Source: DASSBG01 sp963800395 (GTDB taxonomy: Bacteria > Pseudomonadota > Gammaproteobacteria > Xanthomonadales > Rhodanobacteraceae). From it: 64,000 bases of DNA. The stretch is taken from contig CAWDBD010000014.1 of NCBI GenBank assembly GCA_963800395.1, positions 372,001 to 436,000 of the forward strand. The letters run 5' to 3'. The notes below the pieces were generated by a model, which saw only the letters and a program-made list of their open reading frames with translations, did no database searches and was not told the origin of the DNA. Made by a program: the position numbers and the translations under genes. Shown here piece by piece: positions 52,700 to 62,176 of the stretch. Every line of letters starts with the position of its first letter. Position 1 is the stretch's first letter.

Positions 52700-55042
52700 G
52701 TGGCCAAAGCACGTGCATCGAAGGGGAAGCCCCGCAAGGAAGAAGCGCCCGGCCTCAGCGAGGAGGTGCGCTGGCGCCTGCGCGAGGCCGTGGTGCTGCT
52801 GCTCATGCCGGTGGCGATCTACCTGCTGGCCTGCCTGATCACCTACAGCCCGGGCGATCCGGGCTGGTCACATGCCGGCAGTGACGCGGCGGTGCACAAC
52901 TTCGGGGGCCGAATCGGTGCCTGGTGTGCCGACTTCCTGCTGTACCTGTTTGGTGCACTGGCCTATGCCTTTCCGGTCCTGCTGGCGGTGCTGGGTTTCA
53001 GCGTGCTGCGGCAGAAATCCGGTGACGCGGGTTCCAGGTCGGCACTGGAGCCGGGTTTGCGCCTGGCCGGTTTCGTCACGTTCTTCGTCGCCGGTACCGG
53101 GCTGGCACAGATGCACATGCAGACTGGCGATGCCATGCCTGCGCGTGCCGGTGGTGTGCTGGGGCAGGTCGTTGGTGGCGTGCTTCGCTCGGGCGTGGGC
53201 TACATGGGCAGCACGCTGTTTTTGCTGGCCCTGTTCCTGGTCGCCATCACGCTGGCCACGGGTCTGTCCTGGTTCCGGGTGATGGACTGGACCGGACGCA
53301 CCGTGCTGCGCTGTTCGGCCTGGCTGGGCGCAAAGCTGAAGCAGATCCCGGCCTTGTGGGCGGCGCGGGCGGCACGCAACCAGCGCGAAACGGCGCGCAA
53401 GGTGGACGCGCGCCAGCGCAGTGCGCGTGTGCCCATTCGCATCGAGCCGGAGGTCAAGAAGGTCGACACCAGCAAGCGCGCCACGCGCGAACAGCAGATT
53501 CCGCTGTTCACCGGCGCGGCAGCCAAGGGCGAGTTGCCGCCGCTGTCGCTGCTGGACGAGGCGCCGGAGCAGGGGCCCAGCTATTCCCAGGAAACGCTCG
53601 AGGTGCTGTCGCGCCAGGTCGAGCTCAAGCTCAAGGACTTCCGTATCGAGGCGCGCGTGGTTGGCGTGTATCCGGGGCCGGTCATTACCCGCTTCGAGCT
53701 GGAGCCGGCGCCGGGTGTGCGCGGCTCGCAGGTGTCCAACCTGGACAAGGACATCGCCCGCGGCCTGTCCGTGATCAGTGTGCGCGTGGTGGACGTGATT
53801 CCCGGCAAGAACGTGATTGGCCTGGAGATACCCAATGCGCGCAGCCAGGTCGTCTACCTTTCGGAAATTCTGCGCTCGGGCAAGTACGACCAGGCACGCT
53901 CGGCGCTGACCCTTGCCCTGGGCAAGGACATCAGTGGCAATCCGGTAGTTGCCGATCTGGCCAAGATGCCGCATCTGCTGGTGGCCGGCACAACCGGCTC
54001 GGGCAAATCGGTAGCCGTCAACGCCATGATTCTCAGCCTGCTGTACAAGGCCAGCCCGGCCGATGTGCGCCTGATCATGATTGATCCCAAGATGCTGGAG
54101 CTGTCGGTCTACGAAGGTATTCCGCAGCTGCTGGCGCCGGTAGTGACCGACATGAAGGAAGCGGCCAACGCCTTGCGCTGGTGCGTGGCGGAGATGGAGC
54201 GCCGCTACAAGCTGATGGCCGCTACCGGGGTACGCAATCTGGCCGGCTTCAACAAGAAGGTGCGCGACGCCGCCAAGTCCGGCCAGCCGCTGCTGGATCC
54301 GCTTTTCCAGCCCAATCCCGAGAACCCCGAGGCCACCGCCGAAGCGCTGGAGCCGTTGCCGGCCATCGTCGTGATCATCGACGAGTTCGCCGACATGATG
54401 ATGATCGTCGGCAAGAAGGTCGAGGAGCTCATCGCGCGCCTGGCACAGAAGGCCCGCGCCGCCGGCATCCACCTGATCCTGGCCACGCAGCGGCCGTCGG
54501 TGGACGTGATCACGGGCCTGATCAAGGCCAACATACCCACCCGCATTGCCTTCCAGGTGTCCAGTCGAGTCGATTCGCGCACCATCCTGGACCAGAGCGG
54601 TGCCGAGACCCTGCTGGGCAATGGCGACATGCTCTACCTGCCACCGGGCACGGCCACGCCCGAGCGCGTGCACGGCGCCTTTGTCGACGACCATGAAGTG
54701 CACCAGGTGGTCGAATGGCTCAAGTCACAGGGCAAGCCCGACTACATCGAAGGCGTGCTCGAGGAAGTACAGTCGATGGCCGACGGTCGCGTGATAAGCG
54801 AGACCGGGGTGCCGCAGGATGCCGATGATGCCGACGGCGGCGATGCGGCCATGTACGACAAGGCCGTGGCCGTGGTCACCCAGACCCGACGCGCCTCGAT
54901 TTCCGGCGTGCAGCGACACTTGCGTATCGGCTACAACCGCGCCGCGCGCCTGATCGAGCAGATGCAGGAAGACGGCGTGGTCAGCGCGCCGCAGCACAAC
55001 GGCACCCGCGAAGTGCTGGCCCCACCGCCACCCCGGGACTGA
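52700..55042 (+). CDS. ftsK: DNA translocase FtsK
   Basis: 780 residues from GTG 52700, chosen because a GAGG lies about 12 bp upstream; an in-frame TTG at 52682 is the alternative. Four N-terminal membrane helices (to about residue 200), a short linker (about 100 residues, much shorter than E. coli), then the motor: alpha/beta region with PGVRGSQVSNL, Walker A AGTTGSGKSVAVN, Walker B IVVIIDEFADMMM, and C-terminal gamma winged helix (VVTQTRRASISGVQRHLRIGYNRAARLIE) that reads KOPS. Moves chromosome termini to dif at division. Confidence 0.95.
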   Translation: MAKARASKGKPRKEEAPGLSEEVRWRLREAVVLLLMPVAIYLLACLITYSPGDPGWSHAGSDAAVHNFGGRIGAWCADFLLYLFGALAYAFPVLLAVLGFSVLRQKSGDAGSRSALEPGLRLAGFVTFFVAGTGLAQMHMQTGDAMPARAGGVLGQVVGGVLRSGVGYMGSTLFLLALFLVAITLATGLSWFRVMDWTGRTVLRCSAWLGAKLKQIPALWAARAARNQRETARKVDARQRSARVPIRIEPEVKKVDTSKRATREQQIPLFTGAAAKGELPPLSLLDEAPEQGPSYSQETLEVLSRQVELKLKDFRIEARVVGVYPGPVITRFELEPAPGVRGSQVSNLDKDIARGLSVISVRVVDVIPGKNVIGLEIPNARSQVVYLSEILRSGKYDQARSALTLALGKDISGNPVVADLAKMPHLLVAGTTGSGKSVAVNAMILSLLYKASPADVRLIMIDPKMLELSVYEGIPQLLAPVVTDMKEAANALRWCVAEMERRYKLMAATGVRNLAGFNKKVRDAAKSGQPLLDPLFQPNPENPEATAEALEPLPAIVVIIDEFADMMMIVGKKVEELIARLAQKARAAGIHLILATQRPSVDVITGLIKANIPTRIAFQVSSRVDSRTILDQSGAETLLGNGDMLYLPPGTATPERVHGAFVDDHEVHQVVEWLKSQGKPDYIEGVLEEVQSMADGRVISETGVPQDADDADGGDAAMYDKAVAVVTQTRRASISGVQRHLRIGYNRAARLIEQMQEDGVVSAPQHNGTREVLAPPPPRD

Positions 55043-55091
55043 TGTGCTCCCGCCAGTGTGCTTGGTTTCCCACGGTCATGTTATCTCCCCA

Positions 55092-55275
55092 CCGTCATCC
55101 CGGCGCAGCCCCGGAGCGCTTCACAACAGACGAATGACTGCTCATCCAGCCACACCACGCCCCCTGGCCGTCATCCCGGCGCAGGCCGGAAGCGCTTTGC
55201 AACAGCCGAACGGCTGGCCATCCAGCCACGCCACGTTTCCTGCTCGTCACCCCGGCGCAGGCCGGGGTCCAGTCA
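55092..55275. repeat. Three REP-like units between ftsK and queA
   Basis: Units begin GTCATCCCGGCGCAGCCCCG (55093), GTCATCCCGGCGCAGGCCGG (55170) and GTCACCCCGGCGCAGGCCGG (55246). The first two carry AGCGCTTNNCAACA after the stem instead of GGGATCC, so they are variant units with about 77-bp spacing. No gene is seen in this 343-bp gap. Confidence 0.75.
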
Positions 55276-55385
55276 GGCAAAGCGTGCGCAGCACCCATCA
55301 TCAGCTCCTCTTGCGTGCCTAAATCTGTCCTCACAACCGATCCCGGCCCGCGCCGCCACGACGAACCTGCGGAGTTCCAGCACTG

Positions 55386-56438
55386 ATGGACAAGCACGAC
55401 TTTCATTTTGACCTTCCGCGCGAACTGATCGCCCAGCGCCCGCTGGCCGAGCGCAGCGACAGCCGTCTGCTGGTCGTGGACGTGCCCGCGGGCGAGTGGC
55501 AGGACCGCGGATTTCGTGACCTGCCCGGTTTCCTGCGCGCTGGCGACCTGCTGGTACTGAATGACACCCGCGTGCTGCCCGCGCGCCTGTTCGGGCGCAA
55601 GGCCACCGGCGGCGCAGTGGAGATCCTGATCGAGCGCATGCTTGAAGATCGCCAGTTGCTGGCACAGCTCCGGGTCAGCAAGAAGCCTGCTACGGGCAGC
55701 GTCATCGAGCTGGACGGCGGCGGTGCGCTGACCGTGCTCGGTCGCGAGGATGCCTTCTTCCGCCTGCGGGTAAACGGCGATGAGCCGGTGGCCGCGCTGC
55801 TTGCACGCGTTGGCCACATGCCCCTGCCGCCGTACATCGAACGCGCCGATACCGAAGCCGATGCCGAACGCTACCAGACCGTCTATGCTCGCGAGCCTGG
55901 TGCGGTGGCCGCACCGACGGCCGGATTGCACTTTGACCAGGCGCTGCTCGAAAAACTGGCGGGGCAGGGGGTGAACACCGGCCATGTCACCCTGCACGTG
56001 GGCGCCGGCACCTTCCAGCCCATGCGCAGCGAGCGCATCGAAGATCACCACATGCACAGCGAGTGGCTGCAGGTCGATGCCGAACTGGTCGACAAGATTG
56101 CCGCCACACGCAAGAACGGCGGTCGCGTGATCGCCGTCGGCACCACCGTGGTGCGCGCACTGGAGAGCGCCAGCCGTAGCGGCACGCTGCAACCCTATAC
56201 CGGCGAAACCGACATCTTCATCTACCCGGGCATTCCGGTGAAAAGCATCGATGCCCTGATCACCAACTTCCACCTGCCCGAGTCAACCCTGCTGATGCTG
56301 GTCTCGGCCATCGCCGGCCGCGACCTGATGCTGGCCGCCTACCGCCATGCCGTGCAGGCGCGCTACCGCTTCTTCTCCTACGGCGATGCCATGCTGATCC
56401 TGCCGCATGGGATGGAGGAGGATGACTGCGCGTCATAA
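55386..56438 (+). CDS. queA: S-adenosylmethionine:tRNA ribosyltransferase-isomerase QueA
   Basis: 350 residues. DFHFDLPRELIAQRPLAERSDSRLL, LVLNDTRVLPARLFG, GHMPLPPYIER, AAPTAGLHFDQALL, VTLHVGAGTFQPMR, NFHLPESTLLMLVSA. Converts preQ1-tRNA to epoxyqueuosine. Not adjacent to tgt here. REP units lie upstream and a structured non-coding element downstream. Confidence 0.97.
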   Translation: MDKHDFHFDLPRELIAQRPLAERSDSRLLVVDVPAGEWQDRGFRDLPGFLRAGDLLVLNDTRVLPARLFGRKATGGAVEILIERMLEDRQLLAQLRVSKKPATGSVIELDGGGALTVLGREDAFFRLRVNGDEPVAALLARVGHMPLPPYIERADTEADAERYQTVYAREPGAVAAPTAGLHFDQALLEKLAGQGVNTGHVTLHVGAGTFQPMRSERIEDHHMHSEWLQVDAELVDKIAATRKNGGRVIAVGTTVVRALESASRSGTLQPYTGETDIFIYPGIPVKSIDALITNFHLPESTLLMLVSAIAGRDLMLAAYRHAVQARYRFFSYGDAMLILPHGMEEDDCAS

Positions 56439-56573
56439 CGCCGGGACCGTAGCTCGCGCCAGGCTGATCGGAGCCTCGGTGGGTGTGGGGCTATTGCTCC
56501 CAGAGCCTTGCAATGGGGCCGGCGGGGTCCATGGCCGCACTGGCGGGATTCGCTTTGCTTCTCCCGCCTGAAA

Positions 56574-57167
56574 CACTTTTTTGTATAGAAGCTTGCACGC
56601 CCGCAGGGCGCGAGTTCATTTCTCTGCCTGGCCAGAGAAAACGAACCAAAAGAGAGGCCACCCCTTTTCCGCGCCCTGCGGACATCCTGTCCGCAGGGTT
56701 CGTGTGCGGTGGCTGGGCTTTTCGACAGCACATCCTGTGCTGGCGAAAAGGCGAGTGCGTCCTTGCACTCGCCCCTGCGGGCCTTGTCATCCACCACCCA
56801 CCGCTGCACAGGGGCCCCGAAAGCCAGCGCGCGTCCTGCGCGCCAGAAGAGCATGCGCTTGAGGGCACGCAACACCTGAGGACACGATGTCCGCGGCCCT
56901 TCCGGGGCCCCTGTGGAGCGGCGAAGACATGCGGCTGCATTGCAGGCGAGCAAAGCGAGGACGGGAATGCTTGCCCGAAGGCGCGTCGGCAAAGCGCGAA
57001 AGAAAGAGGTGCGCTTCTCCTTTGCTCCGGGCATCCTGCCTTTCGCTCTTCGGGCAAGCTGCGCTGTTCAAACCCGTTTCAGAACCGTTTGTGGTTCCGT
57101 TTCTCTCGAGCAAGGAAGAGCAATGACTCGCGCCCGCAGGGCATGAAAGCCCCTAGATTAAAAAGTC
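56574..57167. repeat. About 594-bp structured element with long imperfect inverted ends
   Basis: The left ~75 bp (from ACTTTTTTGTATAGAAGCTT) resembles the complement of the right ~75 bp (ACTTTTTAATCTAGGGGCTT), with GGGCGCGAGT and AGAGAAA blocks in common. Inside are hairpins CCCTGCGGACA-TCC-TGTCCGCAGGG (written in parts), CAGCACATCCTGTGCTG, GGCGAGTGC/GCACTCGCC, GCGCGC-GTCCT-GCGCGC, and an inverted pair at 56801-56823/56899-56921 around CACAGGGGCCCC. Open frames here on both strands lack any family match. Could be an RNA, a mobile palindrome or both. Confidence 0.75.
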
Positions 57168-57239
57168 TCGCGAGGAATCCTGGGCGCAGCTGCGTCGCCA
57201 GCGATTGCGGCCAGAGCGGAGCAAGCGCGCCGTAGGGCG

Positions 57240-58191
57240 TCATTCGGCTGCCGGCCGCGTCGCCAGAAAGTCGGCGACGGCCCGGGTTGCTATTTCGGTG
57301 GCTGATCCGGTTTGCAGCCAGCGGGCGTCTAGGGTGGAGCGCAGCCAGGTGGTCTGGCGTTTGGCCAGTTGCCGGGTGGCGGCGAGTGCGGCGTCGCGGA
57401 ACTGTTCGGCATTGGTGTCGCCGTCGAGATGTTGCCAGGCCTGGCGGTAGCCGACGGCGCGCATGGCGGGCATGTCGGGGTTCAGGTCGCCGCGTTGGCG
57501 CAGTGCGCGTACCTCGTCCAGGAATCCGGCCTCGAGCATGAGGTCAAAGCGTTCGGCGATGCGCTGGTGCAGCAATGCGCGCTCGGGTACCAGGGCCAGC
57601 TTCAGCACGCGATACGTCGAAGCGGGGGCGGGGGCCGGATAGCTGGTCACTGAGTGGCTGGCCACTGAGTTCGATGACCTCCAGTGCGCGCTGGATGCGC
57701 TGGCTGTCTCCGGGCTTGATGCGGGCCGCGCTGTCGGGGTCCAGCTTCTGCAGCCGTGCATGCAGTGCCGGCCAGCCCGCATCGTCGGCTTCCCGGGAAA
57801 GCCGGGCGCGAATGTCGGGATCGGCGGAAGGCAGGGGTGAAAGACCGTATTGCAGCGCGCGAAAGTACAGGCTGGTGCCGCCCACCAGCAGGGGCACGGC
57901 ACCGGCATCGGTGATGCGCTTCATTTCGGCCCGGGCATCATCGACGAACTCGGCCGCCGAATAGCTTGCCGACGGCTCGCGCAGGTCGACCAGGGCGTGC
58001 GGGTAGCGTGCCAGAGTGGCTGCATCGGGTTTTGCCGTGCCGATATCCATGCCGCGATAGACCAGGGCCGAGTCGACGCTGACCAGGTTAAGGCCGAAAC
58101 GGTCTGCCAGCTGGCAGGCCAGCGCCGTCTTGCCCGAGGCGGTCGGGCCCATGAGAAAAATGGATACGGGTCTGGGGTCAGGGCGATGCAT
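57240..58191 (-). CDS. miaA: tRNA dimethylallyltransferase MiaA (frameshift)
   Basis: About 317 residues when corrected. N-terminal part: FLMGPTASGKTALACQLAD (P-loop), VDSALVYRGMDIGTAKP, LVGGTSLYFRALQYG and DSQRIQRALEVIELSGQPLSDQ. Near 57635-57655 the frame shifts, and the rest (KLALVPERALLHQRIAERFDLMLEAGFLDEV, AVGYRQAWQHLDG, RQLAKRQTTWLRS) continues normally. Prenylates A37. It lies on the opposite strand to hfq, whereas miaA-hfq-hflX is usually one operon. Confidence 0.92.
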
Positions 58192-58324
58192 GCCGCCATT
58201 GTACGGTGACGTCGCTCCGCAAACGGCGTACCATACGGATCTGAACTTCCGGGCTGCGGCCGTCGCATGCGCCGTCACACTTTTTTGTCCGGGCACATCA
58301 ACCGTCAACAGGAACAACTACAAG

Positions 58325-58603
58325 ATGTCCAAGGGAAAATCCCTGCAGGATCCGTTTTTGAATGCCCTGCGTCGCGAGCGCGTGTCGGTGGCCGTGTACC
58401 TGGTCAACGGCATCAAGTTGCAGGGCACCATCGAGTCCTTTGACCAGTTCGTGGTACTGCTGCGCAATCAGGTCAGCCAGATGGTCTACAAGCACGCGAT
58501 CTCCACCATCGTGCCCAGCCGCAATGTGCGCATCGATCACGCCGAGGACGAGACAGGCAACGCGCCCGAGCAAGCATCTGCGCAGGCGTCCGACGAGGAC
58601 TAG
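58325..58603 (+). CDS. hfq: RNA chaperone Hfq
   Basis: 92 residues. MSKGKSLQDPFLNALRRERV, Sm1 VAVYLVNGIKLQGTIESFDQFVVLL-type core and Sm2 YKHAISTIVPSR are conserved; the tail (about 75-92) is short, acidic and Gln/Ala-rich. Pairs small RNAs with mRNAs. First plus-strand gene after inverted miaA, so its promoter must lie in the 133-bp divergent gap; none was clear. Confidence 0.97.
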   Translation: MSKGKSLQDPFLNALRRERVSVAVYLVNGIKLQGTIESFDQFVVLLRNQVSQMVYKHAISTIVPSRNVRIDHAEDETGNAPEQASAQASDED

Positions 58604-58606
58604 CTC

Positions 58607-59908
58607 CTGTTTGAACGACAACAGCGTGGTGAGCGGGCACTGCTGGTGATCCCGCACATGTACGGCATCGACCATGCGCGCCGGCAGGGCGAATTTGCCG
58701 AGTTGGCGCGATCGGCCGGCGCCGAGGTGCTGGCGGTGCTGGACGCGCGCGTCACCCAGCCCAACCCGCGCTACTTCATCGGGGCCGGCAAGGCCGACGA
58801 GGTGGCCGAGGCCGTGCGCGAGCACAAGGCCGACGTGGTGCTGGTCGATCATGTACTGAGCCCGGTGCAGGAACGCAACCTGGAAAAACTGTGCCAGGCG
58901 CGGGTGATTGACCGCAGCGGGCTGATCCTGGACATCTTTTCCCAGCGCGCCCGCTCGCACGAGGGCAAGCTGGAGGTGGAACTGGCCCAGCTGCAGCACA
59001 TGGCCACCCGCCTGGTGCGGGGTTGGACCCACCTGGAACGCCAGCGCGGCGGCTCGATCGGCTTGCGCGGACCCGGTGAAACCCAGCTGGAAAGCGATCG
59101 CCGCCTGCTGGCGCTGCGCGTCAAGCAGTTGCGCAAGCGGCTGGACAAGGTACAGACCCAGCATCAGCAGCAGCGTCGGGCACGCGCACGCAATCCGGTG
59201 CCGCGCGTGGCCATGGTCGGCTATACCAATGCCGGCAAGTCGACCCTGTTCAATGCGCTGACCGAGGGTGACGTATACGTTGCCGACCAGCTGTTTGCGA
59301 CGCTGGACCCGACGGTGCGCAAGCTCGAGGGGCTGGCCAGCGGCCCGGCCGTCCTGGCCGACACGGTCGGTTTCGTGCGCGATCTGCCGCATGATCTGGT
59401 CGCGGCCTTTCGCGCCACCCTGGCCGAGGCACGCGATGCCGACCTTCTGCTGCATGTCATGGACGCCTCCGACCCGGAGATCGAGATACTGCGGGATGTG
59501 GTCCGGGACGTGCTTGACGAGATCGGCGCCGGCGCAGTGCCGCAGCTGGTGGTCATGAACAAGATCGACCTCAGCGGTCATGAGCCTCGTACCGACCTGG
59601 ATGACAACGGCATGCCGCAGCGGGTCTGGCTTTCGGCTGTTACCGGCGAGGGCATGCAGGGGCTGCGCGAGGCCTTGTCGCAGCGTCTCGGTGGTGGACG
59701 CGTGCGCGCTACCCTGCAATTGCCACCGCAATTCGGTCGGCTGTACTCGCGCCTGCATGCAGCGGGTGCCCTCAACGGCGAGCGCAGCGACGAGCAGGGC
59801 TGGTCGCTTGATATCGACGCCCCGCGCAGTTTGCTGCAGTCCCTGGCCACCGAATCGCAGGGCGAGGAAGCGGAGTTCCTGCGCGCCATCCTTGCCGATG
59901 CGGCCTGA
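58607..59908 (+). CDS. hflX: GTPase HflX
   Basis: About 433 residues. Similarity starts at a CTG three bases after the hfq stop (FERQQRGERALLV matches the usual MF(E/D)R...GE(R/Q)A(L/V)LV); the first standard start is GTG 58646. Motifs: NLEKLCQARVIDRSGLILDIF, RGPGETQLESDRRLL, G1 GYTNAGKSTLFN, ADTVGFVRDLPHDLV and MNKIDL. Splits stalled ribosomes. If CTG is not used, 13 N-terminal residues are lost. Confidence 0.92.
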   Translation: MFERQQRGERALLVIPHMYGIDHARRQGEFAELARSAGAEVLAVLDARVTQPNPRYFIGAGKADEVAEAVREHKADVVLVDHVLSPVQERNLEKLCQARVIDRSGLILDIFSQRARSHEGKLEVELAQLQHMATRLVRGWTHLERQRGGSIGLRGPGETQLESDRRLLALRVKQLRKRLDKVQTQHQQQRRARARNPVPRVAMVGYTNAGKSTLFNALTEGDVYVADQLFATLDPTVRKLEGLASGPAVLADTVGFVRDLPHDLVAAFRATLAEARDADLLLHVMDASDPEIEILRDVVRDVLDEIGAGAVPQLVVMNKIDLSGHEPRTDLDDNGMPQRVWLSAVTGEGMQGLREALSQRLGGGRVRATLQLPPQFGRLYSRLHAAGALNGERSDEQGWSLDIDAPRSLLQSLATESQGEEAEFLRAILADAA

Positions 59909-60031
59909 GCCGCCTACACTCTCGGTTCTGGTAAAAACCGGTTTCGGATACCTATAGGGCTGTGACCTCGCCCTGGCAAACGCCGGCAGCACAGGTCCGG
60001 CGCACCCATCAATCCTGGAGATGCAAATCAT

Positions 60032-61102
60032 ATGGCCTGGAATGAGCCTGGCAAGGGTTCGCGTGACCCACAGCAAAACCCATGGGGGAACGGTGGCGGC
60101 AAAGGGCCCGACCTCGATGCCGTCGTGAAGAACATACGCAGTCGTTTCGGTCGCTTCGGGGGCAGCGGTGGACCGTTCATGGCCCTCCTGCTGCTGCTGG
60201 TGATCTGGGTGCTGATCGATTCCTGGGTGGCCATTGATGCCCGCCAGGTAGGCGTGGTGCTGCGTTTTGGCGAATACTCGCGCATGCTGCAACCCGGGTT
60301 TCACCTCAAGTTCCCGCGTCCGGTCGAAAGCGTGTCCAAGGTGGCTACCACCCAGGTACGTACCTATTCGGAAAAGGTGAGCATGATCACCAAGGACGAG
60401 AACATCATGCACATTGACTTCAATGTGCAGTACCAGGTCAATGATGCGCGCAAGTTCCTGTTCTCCATGCGCGACCCCGACGAGACCCTGCAAAAGGCAT
60501 CCGAGTCGGCGGTGCGCTCGGTCATCGGCAGGACCAACATGAATACCATCCTGTCCGGCAGCGGCTCGCAACTGGCCATCGACACCCAGACGCTCCTGCA
60601 GGATACCCTCGACAGCTACCACTGCGGCCTGCAGGTCAATGACGTCAGTTTTCAGAACGTGGCGCCGCCGGAAGAGGTCAAGGACGCATTCGACGACGTC
60701 AACAAGGCGCGCGAGGACAAGCAGCGCATCGAGAACCTGGCCAAGGCCTACGCCAGCAAGGTCGTTCCCGAAGCCCGCGGTGCAGCGGCCCGCGTGCTGG
60801 CTCAGGCCAAGGGCTATCAGGCCGAACGCATTGCCATTGCCAAGGGCAATGCCGAACGCTTCAAGCAGATTCTGGCCCAGTATCAGGCCGCACCCCAGGT
60901 GACGCGCCGCCGCTTGTGGCTGGAAACCATGGAAAGCGTGCTGGCCGGCAACCGCAAGGTCATCGACGGCAGCAAGGGACGCAATCTCCTCTACCTGCCC
61001 ATCAGCGGCAAGATCAGCAAGGTGCCTGACAGCTCCGCGGCAGCCGCGTCTGCCGCCAGCGAGGGACTTCCCGATTCCGGTACTTCCGGCGGAGGCCAAT
61101 GA
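60032..61102 (+). CDS. hflK: FtsH protease regulator HflK
   Basis: 356 residues. Gly/Asn-rich N-terminus (NPWGNGGGKGPDLD), one helix (about 49-68), then the SPFH domain (VVLRFGEYSRMLQPGFHLKFPRP). Forms a ring with HflC around FtsH in the inner membrane. GGAG lies upstream. Overlaps hflC by 4 bp. Confidence 0.96.
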   Translation: MAWNEPGKGSRDPQQNPWGNGGGKGPDLDAVVKNIRSRFGRFGGSGGPFMALLLLLVIWVLIDSWVAIDARQVGVVLRFGEYSRMLQPGFHLKFPRPVESVSKVATTQVRTYSEKVSMITKDENIMHIDFNVQYQVNDARKFLFSMRDPDETLQKASESAVRSVIGRTNMNTILSGSGSQLAIDTQTLLQDTLDSYHCGLQVNDVSFQNVAPPEEVKDAFDDVNKAREDKQRIENLAKAYASKVVPEARGAAARVLAQAKGYQAERIAIAKGNAERFKQILAQYQAAPQVTRRRLWLETMESVLAGNRKVIDGSKGRNLLYLPISGKISKVPDSSAAAASAASEGLPDSGTSGGGQ

Positions 61103-61965
61103 TGAAATATCTGACTGCCATTTTTGCTCTCGTCATCGTGCTGATTGCCTCGAGCAGCATGTTCGTTGTGCGTGAGGGCCAGGACGCACTGGTGCTGCAG
61201 TTCGGCCGCATCGTCAGCTCCGAACTCGGGCCGGGCCTGCATTTCAAGATTCCCGTCATGCAGCAGGCCCAGGTATTTGATCACCGCATCCTGTCGCTGG
61301 ACGCACAGCCAGAGCGCTACTTCACTTCCGAAAAGAAGAGCGTCAATGTGGACTTCTACGTGAAGTGGCAGATCGCCAATACCGGCAATTACTACCGCGC
61401 AACGGGCGGGCTGGAAATCAATGCCAACCAGCGTCTGGCGCCGATCATCAAGAATGCCCTGCGTTTCGAGTTCAACGAGAGACCGCTCGACGAGCTTATT
61501 TCCGGTGGCCGCAAGGACATCACACGCGCGGTTCTCGCGGAAGCCGACAAGGCCACCCGAAAGAACCTGGGCATCAAGGTCATCGATGTGCGCATCAAGC
61601 GTATCGACCTGCCCGAGGAAGTCAGCGAATCGGTATTCAACCGCATGCGTGCCGAACGCAAGAATCTGGCCAACGAGTTGCGTTCGACCGGCCAGGAAGA
61701 GAGCGAGAAGATCCGTTCCGATGCCGACCGGCAGCGCCAGGTACTGCTCGCTGATGCGCAAGGCGAGGCCGCCGGCATTCGCGGTGACGGTGACGCCAAG
61801 GCCGCAGGCATCTACGCCAAGGCCTATGACATGGATCGCGGGTTCTTCGATTTCTATCGCAGCCTGACCGCTTATCGCAAGGCCTTCGGGGACGGTCACA
61901 GTGTCATGGTGCTGGAACCGGATTCGAAGTTCCTGCGCTACTTCCGCGACGAAAAACAGCCCTGA
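61099..61965 (+). CDS. hflC: FtsH protease regulator HflC
   Basis: 288 residues. One N-terminal helix (LTAIFALVIVLIASSSMFVV), SPFH domain with ALVLQFGRIV and LDAQPERYFTSEKKSVNVD, then coiled coil RMRAERKNLANELRSTGQEE. Partner of HflK, coupled by ATGA. Confidence 0.96.
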   Translation: MMKYLTAIFALVIVLIASSSMFVVREGQDALVLQFGRIVSSELGPGLHFKIPVMQQAQVFDHRILSLDAQPERYFTSEKKSVNVDFYVKWQIANTGNYYRATGGLEINANQRLAPIIKNALRFEFNERPLDELISGGRKDITRAVLAEADKATRKNLGIKVIDVRIKRIDLPEEVSESVFNRMRAERKNLANELRSTGQEESEKIRSDADRQRQVLLADAQGEAAGIRGDGDAKAAGIYAKAYDMDRGFFDFYRSLTAYRKAFGDGHSVMVLEPDSKFLRYFRDEKQP

Positions 61966-61986
61966 TCGGGCAGGGACTCGCTGAAC

Positions 61987-62172
61987 ATGCCGCGCGATCT
62001 GTACGCCGCCTTGTGCCTGGTCCTGGTGATCGAGGGACTGGTGCTTTTCGTCGTGCCGCGCGGCTGGCAGAAAATGATGCGCGAAGCCAGTGAACTTGAC
62101 CCGCGCAGCCTGCGGCTCGCCGGTGCGGTAGCTATGGCCGCGGGCGCGATCGTGCTGCGGATGGTTTACTGA
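61987..62172 (+). CDS. DUF2065 small membrane protein
   Basis: 61 residues with two membrane helices (LYAALCLVLVIEGLVLFVVP and LAGAVAMAAGAIVLRMV). Typical gene after hflC in gammaproteobacteria; function unknown. hisZ, often between it and purA, is absent. A heptamer array starts four bases after its stop. Confidence 0.85.
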   Translation: MPRDLYAALCLVLVIEGLVLFVVPRGWQKMMREASELDPRSLRLAGAVAMAAGAIVLRMVY

Positions 62173-62176
62173 TTGC

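Noticed and set aside
56483..57235. Several overlapping open frames of 75-250 codons in the queA-miaA gap
   Set aside because: They follow GC-rich hairpins on both strands, are rich in Arg, Pro, Ala and Cys, and show no domain. Treated as one structured non-coding element.
58298..61099. A 933-codon minus-strand frame opposite hfq-hflX-hflK
   Set aside because: High-GC codon bias in the real genes leaves the antisense frame open. Similar long antisense frames lie opposite secD, ftsK, pgk, tgt and the DUF1800 gene; none has a family match.
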